Assembly: GCA_002345965.1 (NCBI GenBank)
Contig: DDTF01000053.1
Span: 27,169-87,361, forward strand
Reading direction: 5' to 3'
Length of the DNA: 60,193 nt
Origin: Flammeovirgaceae bacterium UBA2371
GTDB lineage: Bacteria; Bacteroidota; Bacteroidia; Cytophagales; Cyclobacteriaceae
Made by a program: the position numbers and the translations under genes. Below, piece by piece: positions 1 to 7,975 of the stretch. Positions within the stretch are counted from its first letter, which is position 1. Every line of letters starts with the position of its first letter. The notes under the pieces are model-generated. The model made no database searches. It was not told the origin of the DNA and worked only from the letters and a program-made list of their open reading frames with translations.

Positions 1-1169
1 GCACCACTTGATCCGTCAGAAGTCAGGGACCATGAAGTATTGGCATCCCACGCACCTGAAGCCAGTGAATAGTAAGTGGTGTTGGCCGGATTGGCGTCTT
101 CAAATGTGACTATTTCGTAAGGTGCAAAAGCATTGTCACCGCCAATACTGGTTGCACGTTCAATGGTCAATTCATTAATACCAGTAATTTCATAGGTAAA
201 CCAAACATATCCTGTATTATCACTATTAGTAGGGCGATCTGTACTCCCCTGTCTACCAAACTGCCCCGGGCCAAATACGCCCGAAGAGGCAGAAGTGTTT
301 CCAATAGCTACTACTTCAGATACATCATTGTTTGGAAAAGCCAATAGGCCTCTCTCTACAACCGTGTTATCGGTAAATTCAACAACAAAGGTTACAAAAT
401 TCAAATTGCCGCTTGTACCATCTCTTGTATAGGTCACCGTGCTGGGTCCCGTGAGTTCCGTTCTGGGTAAATCATCCGGGAATATATTAGTGTCAATCGT
501 ATGATTACTGATTACCATGGTCTTGCCTTCCACCACCGGTGTACCCAGCGCAGAAGTGGCTGTGGGTAATCCACCATCGGTTAACAAACCCGTCACTTTT
601 TGTACGGTAGCATCTGCATATTCTATTACCTGCCAGTAAATCTCAGTATAGGTTCCTCCTGCCACAATCAATTGAAGATTGGTGGTGGTGGTCAGATCAA
701 CAGTATAGCCATCGTCATTGCCTAACGTGGTGCCGTCCTTGCGACCAGAAGCAATTACAAATGAATTGGCAAGAGTTACTGCGGAGATAGTAATATTGTC
801 CGTGCCGTTTACTCCTGCGGTGGAACCATGTTGTACGGAAACACCACTGGCAAATTCAAACACTTGCCATTTGATGGTAGTGACAGAGGGGGACCCTGTT
901 GTAACCTTGTAGAAGGTCAGGGTTGTTTCATCCGTAATCTCACCTCCTACATGAAAATCTCCAGGGTCATCATCATCTGTGGTGGCCGAGAAAACGAGGA
1001 AGGATTGATTCTTACACACTGCATCAATGGCCACGCTCACACTCGTACCGCTGATGGTTACGGTTCCGGTTTGCTTTTTTAAAAACTCAGCACCCCAGGC
1101 ACACTGGATGGGTAAACCAAATAATAAAACCAGTGTGGCAGTAACAAATATGTTTTTCTTTACTCTCAA
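1..1169 (-). CDS. Secreted surface protein, 3' part missing (runs off left edge)
   Basis: A single frame stays open from the TTG at 1169 to the left edge (389 complete codons). The N-terminus reads LRVKKNIFVTATLVLLFGLP followed by a cleavage-like A-W-G-A-E, a clear Sec signal peptide. No in-frame ATG lies near it and an in-frame TAA stands nine bases before the TTG, so TTG is the likely start. The mature part is rich in Thr, Ser, Gly and Asn with beta-strand-like stretches. At the edge it reads YYSLASGAWDANTSWSLTSD, a pattern I associate with large Bacteroidota T9SS cargo and adhesin-like proteins. The C-terminus is outside the window, so a T9SS sorting domain cannot be checked. The function is unknown; a cell-surface or secreted structural protein is the best guess. 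Confidence 0.7.
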   Translation of the reverse strand, partial: MRVKKNIFVTATLVLLFGLPIQCAWGAEFLKKQTGTVTISGTSVSVAIDAVCKNQSFLVFSATTDDDDPGDFHVGGEITDETTLTFYKVTTGSPSVTTIKWQVFEFASGVSVQHGSTAGVNGTDNITISAVTLANSFVIASGRKDGTTLGNDDGYTVDLTTTTNLQLIVAGGTYTEIYWQVIEYADATVQKVTGLLTDGGLPTATSALGTPVVEGKTMVISNHTIDTNIFPDDLPRTELTGPSTVTYTRDGTSGNLNFVTFVVEFTDNTVVERGLLAFPNNDVSEVVAIGNTSASSGVFGPGQFGRQGSTDRPTNSDNTGYVWFTYEITGINELTIERATSIGGDNAFAPYEIVTFEDANPANTTYYSLASGAWDANTSWSLTSDGSSG

Positions 1170-1477
1170 ATTTTGAATTTAGAAGAGGAGGTATAACCCT
1201 ATTAATGACTCATCTCACCTCAAAATTGAACAACACATGATAATAGACCTTGAATTTAAGAATTTGAACTTAGGTTTACAACCCCCACAGTGGTATCCTT
1301 AATTTATTTGCCTGTATGACTGCAGTGATAAAAAGGTCTTATTGGGCATGAATACCTATAAAACAAGAAAGGTAAATGCGCTGAACTCCTTAGTAACGTG
1401 GGATTTCCGTCTTCATGTGTCGATCTGAGTATTCCAATTTGTCCAGAACATCCAATAACACCTGCTTTAAGTTAAGA
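1170..1477. other. Intergenic region, 308 bases
   Basis: This stretch separates the start of the left-edge surface protein from the stop of the outer-membrane protein at 1478; both are on the minus strand. I see no open frame of note, no RNA-like fold and no strong inverted repeat. It presumably carries the promoter of the surface protein, but I cannot place a convincing TAnnTTTG box. Confidence 0.5.
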
Positions 1478-2383
1478 TTACTTAATGGTATAGCTTATAC
1501 CTGTAGACCAATAAAATCCATTCTTCAACTCTTCTTCATAGGTACCCTGATCTGACACAACAGTAGATGGATGAATTGGAAATGTCCAGGTAGTAGAAAC
1601 GTAAACCCTTAAATTGTTGACTTTATAACTGAGCTGTAAATCTGCTTCATAATCCAAAATCTGGAATTGGTCAGACTCCTCCAATCGAATTGATCCTGTT
1701 GAAATGGGTTGCGCAGCACCCTTCCCCTTGCCCTTCCCACTTCCTGTCTGATTGCTGCGTTGCGTGTAGTACGCATTGTAGTAGTGTTGCGAACCGGCAT
1801 TCATATAAATGGCAGGTGTTATCCGTAGTCGGTTTTTTAGTGCATAAAAAGTCCTGTTGATTTCAACGCCCGTAAATACATCCATGTCATCACTGAATCC
1901 AAGGCTGGCATCTGCGTATAACATGAAGATGGAAAAATCATAACCGCCATACATATTAAGGTAGGTACTCATCTCGGCCTGAACAGCGTAGCTCTGGTCG
2001 CTAAAGATGTACTCTGAAATAGAAATCCCTATAGCAGTTTTTTCCCCATAGTAATCGTACCCGCCCGAAATGGTATACAAATCTACCCGACCCTCTCCTG
2101 AAGCGGTCAAGTAGGAAAGTGCACTTCGAAGAGAAAACCCAGACTTATGATAATACGCGATGGAAGGTGTGAGATAGGGAGCTTTGGCAGAATCAGCTCT
2201 GCCCATATAATAATAATCACTTGCATACCTTAGCCCTATTCTGATTTCTGATTCCTCCTCTGATTTGTCATTTTGAGGTGAATTGAACTGCCCGTAGACC
2301 GATGGTGAAATGATCAACATGCTCAATAGCCAAATAAGGGAACTGACTAAATACAAATTCCTCAATTGTGATAATGGCTTCAT
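1478..2383 (-). CDS. Predicted outer-membrane beta-barrel protein (301 aa)
   Basis: The protein starts with a long signal peptide (hydrophobic core about residues 10-30, ending S-V-Y-G-Q). It continues as alternating hydrophobic/aromatic strands such as IRIGLRYASDYYYMGR and ISGGYDYYGEKTAIGISIS, and ends in GISYTIK, the pattern of a small beta-barrel. A short Gly/Lys-rich loop (GSGKGKGKG, about residues 215-223) interrupts the strands. I do not recognise a specific family. It lies 70 bases downstream of the DUF6799-repeat gene on the same strand, with a terminator-like hairpin between them, so the two may be only partly co-transcribed. It probably sits in the outer membrane; any substrate is unknown. 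Confidence 0.65.
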   Translation of the reverse strand: MKPLSQLRNLYLVSSLIWLLSMLIISPSVYGQFNSPQNDKSEEESEIRIGLRYASDYYYMGRADSAKAPYLTPSIAYYHKSGFSLRSALSYLTASGEGRVDLYTISGGYDYYGEKTAIGISISEYIFSDQSYAVQAEMSTYLNMYGGYDFSIFMLYADASLGFSDDMDVFTGVEINRTFYALKNRLRITPAIYMNAGSQHYYNAYYTQRSNQTGSGKGKGKGAAQPISTGSIRLEESDQFQILDYEADLQLSYKVNNLRVYVSTTWTFPIHPSTVVSDQGTYEEELKNGFYWSTGISYTIK

Positions 2384-2407
2384 GGCTGGTCTCGTAAAAA
2401 ATAAAGG

Positions 2408-2443
2408 AACTGCACCACACCCTTTTGTCGGGGTGATGCAGTT
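2408..2443 (-). terminator. Hairpin terminator after the DUF6799-repeat gene
   Basis: The arms AACTGCA (2408-2414) and TGCAGTT (2437-2443) pair, with an inner CACCC/GGGTG stem (2418-2422 and 2431-2435). On the minus strand the hairpin is followed by CCTTTATTTTTTACG, a T-rich run. This fits a rho-independent terminator after the stop at 2454, although it could also act as an attenuator before the gene starting at 2383. Confidence 0.55.
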
Positions 2444-2453
2444 GCCATGGAAA

Positions 2454-3314
2454 CTAATTGTTCTTTTTACCTTTTTTAGGACTCATCTTTTCCTTTCCCA
2501 TCTGCCTTTCCATCCTGTCCATTTGCTTTTGCATCATTTTATCTCTAAAACGATCTTGCGTTTCATAGCGATTGCCCTCCAGATCCATACATTCCCCATC
2601 CCTCAATTGCAGTTGCTTTTGATCTTTTAACTGAACACTTCCGTTGGGATTTACCATCGTTCCGTTTTTCAGTTTTAACTGCTCCTTCAATTGAATTTTT
2701 TCCTGGTTCTGTACCCGATACATTTGACCGTTCTGAAACATGAAATGTTCCTGCGCCATTACTTGTGCCATTTGCCTGCCCATTTCCATTTGAGATGCAT
2801 AGCGGTTGCCATTCATGTCCAAACATTCCCCCTCCTTTAACTGCAACTGCTTGCGGTCCTTCAACTGCACTTTTCCATCCGGCCCCACTACTGCCCCATT
2901 GTTAAGTCTTGCCTGCTCATTCAGCTGTGTCTTTTCCATGTTTTGGATCCGATACATCTGCCCGTTTTGAAACATCAGGTGTTCTTGCGTCATGGCTTGC
3001 TGTCTGCTTTGCCATTGTTGACGAAATTCCTGCTGAGAAGCGTATTGGTTGCCGTCCATGTCAAGACATTCACCATTCTTTAACCTGATTTGTTTTTGAT
3101 TTTGAAGCTGAACTGTACCATCTGGGTTCACCATTGACCCGTTCTGTAACTTGAGTTGCTGCTTCAATTCAATTTGTTCCTGGTCCCTTACCTGATACAT
3201 TTTACCATCTTTCAACATAAGATGTTCCTGAAGACGAATTTGATCCTGACCTTGAACTGGTGCATTCATTGAAAACATCAGAATAGCCGCTAAAAATAGA
3301 ATTACTCTTTTCAT
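2454..3314 (-). CDS. Secreted protein with three DUF6799 repeats (286 aa)
   Basis: A signal peptide (residues 1-22, ending A-P-V-Q-G-Q) precedes three tandem copies of a roughly 62-residue unit at about residues 30-91, 111-172 and 189-250. Each unit runs E-H-(L/F)-M..(D/N)GxMY, then LxNGxxVxPdGxVQL, then (L/I)xLxxGECxDxxGNxY. This matches what I know of DUF6799, a Bacteroidota domain of unknown function. The C-terminus is Lys/Met-rich and highly basic (KMSPKKGKKNN). The protein is very rich in Gln, Met and Asn, and each repeat keeps one Cys in GEC. The divergent neighbour is a CDF metal exporter, which hints at an envelope metal or stress role, but this is inference. A single DUF6799 unit per protein is, to my knowledge, more usual. 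Confidence 0.75.
   Translation of the reverse strand: MKRVILFLAAILMFSMNAPVQGQDQIRLQEHLMLKDGKMYQVRDQEQIELKQQLKLQNGSMVNPDGTVQLQNQKQIRLKNGECLDMDGNQYASQQEFRQQWQSRQQAMTQEHLMFQNGQMYRIQNMEKTQLNEQARLNNGAVVGPDGKVQLKDRKQLQLKEGECLDMNGNRYASQMEMGRQMAQVMAQEHFMFQNGQMYRVQNQEKIQLKEQLKLKNGTMVNPNGSVQLKDQKQLQLRDGECMDLEGNRYETQDRFRDKMMQKQMDRMERQMGKEKMSPKKGKKNN
2565..3227 (-). repeat. Three tandem coding repeats (DUF6799 units)
   Basis: Three imperfect copies, about 186 bases each with a period of about 234-243 bases, lie at 3227-3042, 2984-2799 and 2750-2565. The spacers between them encode Gln/Met/Arg-rich linkers. The units differ at many codons, so this is an old internal duplication rather than a recent expansion. 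Confidence 0.75.
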
Positions 3315-3400
3315 TTTATTTTGTATTTGAAATCGAACTTATTGTGTTCAATTTCCACATTTTCTGCATTCTTGTCAGTGACAGGAGTTACAATGGAAAT

Positions 3401-3414
3401 ATGATTCTTATCAT
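3401..3414. promoter_or_regulatory. Possible Crp/Fnr-type site ATGATTCTTATCAT
   Basis: This is a perfect 5-4-5 palindrome (ATGAT-TCTT-ATCAT) with the TGAT-N4-ATCA core of Fnr-family sites. It lies about 87 bases upstream of the DUF6799-repeat gene and 186 bases upstream of the CDF exporter. Three related 14-mers occur elsewhere in the window. Assignment to a Crp/Fnr protein is inference. Confidence 0.35.
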
Positions 3415-3488
3415 CAAAACATCAAATAAAATGCTTTCACTGGTTGCCAGCGTTAACGCGTCTCCTGGTAAATGGTGATGATCCAAAC

Positions 3489-3505
3489 TTGCAACCGGGT
3501 TGCAA
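3489..3505. promoter_or_regulatory. 17-base palindrome, candidate operator of the CDF exporter
   Basis: TTGCAACC-G-GGTTGCAA is a perfect 8-1-8 palindrome centred about 103 bases before the CDF start codon. A further half site, TTGCAAC, lies at 3571-3577, overlapping the putative -7 box. The size and symmetry suit a dimeric metal-responsive repressor such as a Fur, MerR or ArsR family member; which one cannot be told from sequence. Confidence 0.45.
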
Positions 3506-3507
3506 AG

Positions 3508-3531
3508 CAATGCATTTTTCGCAATGTATTG
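3508..3531. promoter_or_regulatory. Inverted repeat next to the 17-base palindrome
   Basis: CAATGCAT (3508-3515) and ATGTATTG (3524-3531) are inverted with one mismatch and an 8-base spacer. It may be a second operator or extend the first one. Confidence 0.3.
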
Positions 3532-3565
3532 TTGGTGTGAAAAGCATTGGAAATACAATTCGTTT

Positions 3566-3573
3566 AACTTTGC
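3566..3573 (+). promoter_or_regulatory. Possible -7 box TAACTTTG of the CDF gene
   Basis: TAACTTTG matches the Bacteroidota TAnnTTTG consensus and would give a start site near 3580, about 20 bases before the ATG at 3600. I see no good -33 TTTG at the usual spacing, so the call is tentative. Confidence 0.35.
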
Positions 3574-3599
3574 AACGGTAAGTCAATTGAATCAGGTAT

Positions 3600-4493
3600 A
3601 TGGGGCATAGTCACGATCATCATCATCACCACGACCATTCAGAGGGAAATATCAAAGTGGCCTTCTTCCTCAACCTGGCCTTTACCATCATTGAAATCGT
3701 GGGTGGCCTGCTCACCAATAGCCTGGCCATTTTATCGGATGCGTTGCACGACCTGGGCGACAGTTTAAGTTTAGGATTGTCCTGGTATTTTCAGAAGATA
3801 TCCAAAAAGGGACGTACCAAGTCCTTTTCGTTTGGTTATAAAAGATTCTCCCTATTGGGCGCCATTATCAATTCCATCATCCTGATTGTTGGTTCTATAA
3901 TTATCCTTTCGGAGGCCATCCCGAAAATCTTCAATCCTCAGGAAGTGCACGTGCAAGGCATGTTTTACCTCGCCATCCTGGGCATCCTTGTCAACGGTGC
4001 TGCCGTACTCCGGTTGCGTAAAGGTGACACCATGAATGAACGGGTGGTCGCTCTCCACCTGCTGGAAGATGTGCTAGGTTGGGTAGCAGTGCTGATCGGT
4101 AGCGTCATCATGATGTATGTAGACGCTCCCTTTATCGACCCGTTGTTGTCGGTATTTATTTCCATCTATGTGTTGTACAATGTGTACAAAAACCTGAAGA
4201 AGAGCATGCGTATCATCCTGCAGGGTATTCCTGAGGAAGTGAGCATAGAACACATCAGAGAAAAGTTAAAACGCATTCCATCTATTACCAACGTCCATGA
4301 TTGTCATGTGTGGTCGATGGATGGGAATTATAACGTGCTTACCATACACCTGGTGTTAGACAAGGACTACCCACTGTCGGAACAGGTGGCCCTAAAGCAA
4401 CAGGTAAGAGACATTCTAAAAGACGAGTCTGTTAACCACATCACCATCGAGTTTGAGAACCAGGATGAGCACTGCGAGCTTGTTGATTGCTGA
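3600..4493 (+). CDS. CDF family zinc/divalent cation exporter (CzcD-like)
   Basis: This is a 297-residue cation diffusion facilitator, which exports Zn2+ (or Co/Cd/Ni) in exchange for protons across the inner membrane. It begins with a His-rich stretch (H3-H13) and has about six transmembrane segments. The family metal-site signatures are intact: H50-x3-D54 in the second segment (SDALHDLGDS) and H153-x3-D157 in the fifth (HLLEDV). A cytoplasmic C-terminal domain follows (about 205-297), ending in a CxxxDxC-like tail (CELVDC) that might add a metal ligand. It is a single gene with palindromic candidate operators upstream. Among the divalent metals, zinc is the most likely from the His/Asp site, but the sequence does not settle specificity. 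Confidence 0.93.
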   Translation: MGHSHDHHHHHDHSEGNIKVAFFLNLAFTIIEIVGGLLTNSLAILSDALHDLGDSLSLGLSWYFQKISKKGRTKSFSFGYKRFSLLGAIINSIILIVGSIIILSEAIPKIFNPQEVHVQGMFYLAILGILVNGAAVLRLRKGDTMNERVVALHLLEDVLGWVAVLIGSVIMMYVDAPFIDPLLSVFISIYVLYNVYKNLKKSMRIILQGIPEEVSIEHIREKLKRIPSITNVHDCHVWSMDGNYNVLTIHLVLDKDYPLSEQVALKQQVRDILKDESVNHITIEFENQDEHCELVDC

Positions 4494-4530
4494 GTGCTCA
4501 TACAACAAAAAGCGATCTCAAAAGCCAATA

Positions 4531-4609
4531 CGTCATTGCAAACAAAGTGAAGCAATCTCCAAAATACTTACATGTACCAGGAGATCGTCACTTTTCACTC
4601 GCGATGACG
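4531..4609. repeat. Degenerate GTCATTGCGA-type palindromic interspersed repeat
   Basis: The 79-base element opens with CGTCATTGC (4531-4539) and closes with GCGATGACG (4601-4609). It carries AAGCAATCTCC and GGAGATCGTCACTTTTCACT inside as inverted arms. This is the layout of the widespread palindromic repeat beginning GTCATTGCGA...GAAGCAATCTC seen in many bacterial genomes, here degraded. It sits between the convergent CDF and BNR-protein genes, where it may also help end transcription. Confidence 0.6.
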
Positions 4610-4643
4610 AACCAGATGAGGCTTATGAGACAGGCTCTTGGTT

Positions 4644-7600
4644 CTAGTTTTTTCCCTTGATGTTAGTGTTCTCCAGTTTTGGATAGATAAACTCAGGCAA
4701 CCCCGCTCCTTTCAAAAGGTCACTGTAGTTATTAATGTCTTCGCTGATCATTTTCTCCAACTCATTTTTAAACACCTTCCACTTTTCCAGGTAATCTTTG
4801 GTAACATCTCTTGTTCCTTGCGTTACCGGTACATTACCGTCACCCATGTCATTCAACAAAATTTTGTATTTCACCAAAAGGCGGGCTTCATACTGATAAT
4901 TATTTTGCTGAGTACGCAATTCCTTCTGTAATATGTTTTCTATCCAGGCATCGATCTTACTGTTCAGGGCTTTGCCTCCATCGGTCAGTTCCTTGGTGGT
5001 AGACTCATTGAGAATAAATTCAAGCTGTTGTTTTACCTTTCTCAAATACCTTACCCCTCGGGCCATTTCAGTGGCACCTGCCAGCAACGAAGCTGAAAGT
5101 TGGTCGCGTTCCACATAAGCTGCGGCTGCTCCGGGTATACTCTCCTCTATTCTTGGATCGAGCTTCACTTCAAAATCCTGTACCTGTTCAAAGCTCCCTA
5201 CTTTGAACCTTACCTGATATTTTCCAGGTGCTGCATCATACGCACTCAGGTCACGATTGGTCATGGTCAATTCCTTGATGCAATCAAATTGACCTATCCG
5301 CATGTTCCAGTTCCACCCATGCGCTCCGGCATTTCGCTTCAATTGCTTTTTTATAAACGCATCGCATTCAGTCTTGGGACTGTTTGTAGATTCTGTATAG
5401 ACCACGCGACCCGACTGATCAATTATTTCCATGGACATGGGCACGTCCTCACCCACCTCTTGGTTGAGCACATAAGTAATCTGTGCTCCCCCTTTAGGGT
5501 TTGTACCCTGATCACCATTCAGGCTAAAAGCACGCGCCAACGGAGCGTAAGCATCACGAGGCTTGTACAGGTAGTAATCTGCCTTGGCTACCTTATCGGA
5601 TATCTGATGAAGTGGGCTCAAATCATCCAATATCCATAGCGCCCTTCCTTGTGTAGACACTACCAAATCTTTTCTCTTTACGCGAAGATCTGTAATGGGT
5701 ACCTGAGGCAGGTTGTTCTGAAGCGATTGCCAGTTGGCGCCATCGTCAAAAGAAACAAACAAACCATTTTCAGTTCCGGCATACAATAATCCTTTGCGGT
5801 CAGGGTCTTCTCTTACTGAACGAGCAAATGTATTGGAAGGAATACCGTTAACAATTTCAACCCACGTCTTGCCATAATTCTTTGTCTTGAAGATATGAGG
5901 AGTAAAGTCATTCATCTTGTATCCGGCAACGGCAATGTACGCTGAAGCTGGATCGTGAGGTGACGGCTCTACCACGTTGATAATGGCCTCCTTCAATCCT
6001 TTTGGTGTCACATTGGTCCAGGTTTTACCACCATCTTGCGTTACGTGTACCAATCCATCATCAGATCCTACCCAAATCACACCTTCCTTAAGCAGTGATT
6101 CCTCTATATTGAAAACATTGTTATAGCTCTCAGCGGTAATCTGCTCATTGGAAATAGGTACGCCTCCTTTACCCTGGTGCGCTTTGTCGTTGCGTGTAAG
6201 GTCTTCACTCATTACTTGCCAGGTAACTCCTCGGTCGGTAGACTTCATTACGTACTGTGATCCGTAATAAATTACATTGGGATTGTGCGGTGATACCAAC
6301 ACAGGTCCATTCCAATTGGCGCGGTATTTCAAATTCTTGGGTTGCTCTCCGCTTACCTGTTCTGGAAAGGGTCGTACCATGCGTGTGTTGTCAATCTTGC
6401 TGTCCCACTCCACAAAGTTGCCGGCAAAGAAGGTAGAATAAATAAACCTTGGATTGTTGGCATCGAAGGCAACAGTGGATGATTCACCGGCACGCAATTC
6501 ATTCCAGTGCATGCGCCCAATGCCCTGATCTTGTGAACTGCTGTTGATGGCAATGGTGGTATTGTCCTGCTGACCGGAATAAATACGGTAAGGATATTGA
6601 TTGTCTGTGATCACACGATAAAATTGTCCTGTCGGCTGGTTCATTAATGTAGACCAGGTCTCACCTCCGTTATACGTTACTGAGCCGCCACCATCGTTGG
6701 CATTGATCATGATGTTGCTGTTGTTGGGGTTGATCCATAAATCGTGATGATCTGGATGACTGCCGCGCATGGCCGTGAATGTTTTTCCGCCATCAATCGA
6801 CTTCATGGCAGAACTGTTCATCACCCACAATTCATCCTCATCATTAGGATCAGCAATAATGTGCATATAATACCATGCACGCGCATAAGTTGTAGGGTCG
6901 TTGGTAGTTTGTTTAAAAGTTTCTCCTCCATCATTCGAACGATACACTCCGCCTTTGTCACCCAAAGCCTCAATAGCGATGTAAACAATTTTTGGATTGG
7001 CGGGTGAAATGGCGATGCCCATTTTTCCTTTTAGTGCTGGTAACCCTTTGTTGATCTCTTTCCATGTCATTCCACCATCCGTAGTTTTATAAACCCGGCT
7101 ACCGGGTCCGCCACTTTGTACTACCCATGGCTTGCGGTTAAAGTCCCATGAAGTAGCCATCATTATATCCGGGTTGGTAGCGTCAACTGTAAGGTCAGCT
7201 ATACCAGAATTTTCGTTGACATAAAGAATTTTTTTCCAGGTCTTGCCTCCATCTTCCGACAAATAAATACCACGCTCTTCATTTGGACCCCAAGGATTGC
7301 CTTGTGCCGCTACGTATACCTTGTTAGGGTTTTTCGGATGCACAAATACGCGGCTGATATGACGCGTGGCCTCCATTCCCATATGCTTCCAGGTGGCTCC
7401 TGCATCAGTAGACTTATACAGACCATCACCATGGGAGGTTTTTACACCTCGCACCGGACCTTCTCCGGTACCAACGTAAATAATATTAGGATCAGAAGGT
7501 GCAACGGTTACATCACCTATTCCACCCGTGTTGAAATAACCATCGGAAATGTTGTTCCAGGTATTACCTCCATCAGTGGTTTTCCAAACACCACCACCGG

Positions 7601-7805
7601 TGGTACCCATATAGTAAGTGAATATCTGCTCAGGAATTCCGGTAACGGTAGTAGACCGCCCGCCACGAAAAGGTCCGATGTTGCGGTACTCCAGGCTCTG
7701 ATAAAGCTTTGGATCAATGGTCTGTACAACTGCTTTGTTTTGACCAGTGGCTACCGAACAAATGCTGAGGACTACGATGAGTGCTAAGAAATAATTTTTT
7801 TTCAT
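4644..7805 (-). CDS. Secreted BNR/VPS10-like beta-propeller protein (1053 aa)
   Basis: A signal peptide (residues 1-21, ending V-A-T-G-Q) precedes a long region with repeated Asp-box/BNR motifs: YKSTDAGATW, YLSEDGGKTW, YKTTDGGMTW, YRSNDGGETF and later copies. Together they indicate a ten-bladed sortilin/VPS10-type or WD40/YVTN/BNR propeller. The last third (about 740-1053) is a separate, partly helical region with no T9SS sorting signal visible. Proteins of this size and layout are common in Bacteroidota and are often labelled glycosyl hydrolase, but Asp boxes alone do not prove an enzyme. It was chosen to start at the ATG giving the signal peptide. It is likely periplasmic or surface-exposed, with unknown ligand or substrate. 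It is probably transcribed alone. Confidence 0.8.
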   Translation of the reverse strand: MKKNYFLALIVVLSICSVATGQNKAVVQTIDPKLYQSLEYRNIGPFRGGRSTTVTGIPEQIFTYYMGTTGGGVWKTTDGGNTWNNISDGYFNTGGIGDVTVAPSDPNIIYVGTGEGPVRGVKTSHGDGLYKSTDAGATWKHMGMEATRHISRVFVHPKNPNKVYVAAQGNPWGPNEERGIYLSEDGGKTWKKILYVNENSGIADLTVDATNPDIMMATSWDFNRKPWVVQSGGPGSRVYKTTDGGMTWKEINKGLPALKGKMGIAISPANPKIVYIAIEALGDKGGVYRSNDGGETFKQTTNDPTTYARAWYYMHIIADPNDEDELWVMNSSAMKSIDGGKTFTAMRGSHPDHHDLWINPNNSNIMINANDGGGSVTYNGGETWSTLMNQPTGQFYRVITDNQYPYRIYSGQQDNTTIAINSSSQDQGIGRMHWNELRAGESSTVAFDANNPRFIYSTFFAGNFVEWDSKIDNTRMVRPFPEQVSGEQPKNLKYRANWNGPVLVSPHNPNVIYYGSQYVMKSTDRGVTWQVMSEDLTRNDKAHQGKGGVPISNEQITAESYNNVFNIEESLLKEGVIWVGSDDGLVHVTQDGGKTWTNVTPKGLKEAIINVVEPSPHDPASAYIAVAGYKMNDFTPHIFKTKNYGKTWVEIVNGIPSNTFARSVREDPDRKGLLYAGTENGLFVSFDDGANWQSLQNNLPQVPITDLRVKRKDLVVSTQGRALWILDDLSPLHQISDKVAKADYYLYKPRDAYAPLARAFSLNGDQGTNPKGGAQITYVLNQEVGEDVPMSMEIIDQSGRVVYTESTNSPKTECDAFIKKQLKRNAGAHGWNWNMRIGQFDCIKELTMTNRDLSAYDAAPGKYQVRFKVGSFEQVQDFEVKLDPRIEESIPGAAAAYVERDQLSASLLAGATEMARGVRYLRKVKQQLEFILNESTTKELTDGGKALNSKIDAWIENILQKELRTQQNNYQYEARLLVKYKILLNDMGDGNVPVTQGTRDVTKDYLEKWKVFKNELEKMISEDINNYSDLLKGAGLPEFIYPKLENTNIKGKN

Positions 7806-7938
7806 GGTTGAGTTATTTACTGATCGCTGACCTTTTACAGATCATGGATCACTTTAATTTAATCTCTAAACCATGAAATTAGACAAACCAGGCAAATCTG
7901 GTTTTGCTTTTTATTTGGGTGGTGATTAAGAAAGTAGG

Positions 7939-7968
7939 TCCGCCTCTCGATTGTGATCGGGAGGCGGA
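7939..7968 (-). terminator. Hairpin terminator after the 466-aa barrel gene
   Basis: The arms TCCGCCTCTCGAT (7939-7951) and ATCGGGAGGCGGA (7956-7968) form a 13-base stem, with one T-G pair and a TGTG loop, immediately after the stop at 7976. The following minus-strand bases are only moderately T-rich. Confidence 0.6.
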
Positions 7969-7975
7969 GCAACTG

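Noticed and set aside
5100..5639. 179-codon open frame on the plus strand inside the BNR-protein gene
   Set aside because: Antisense to a conserved-looking protein; no signal peptide, domain or promoter of its own.
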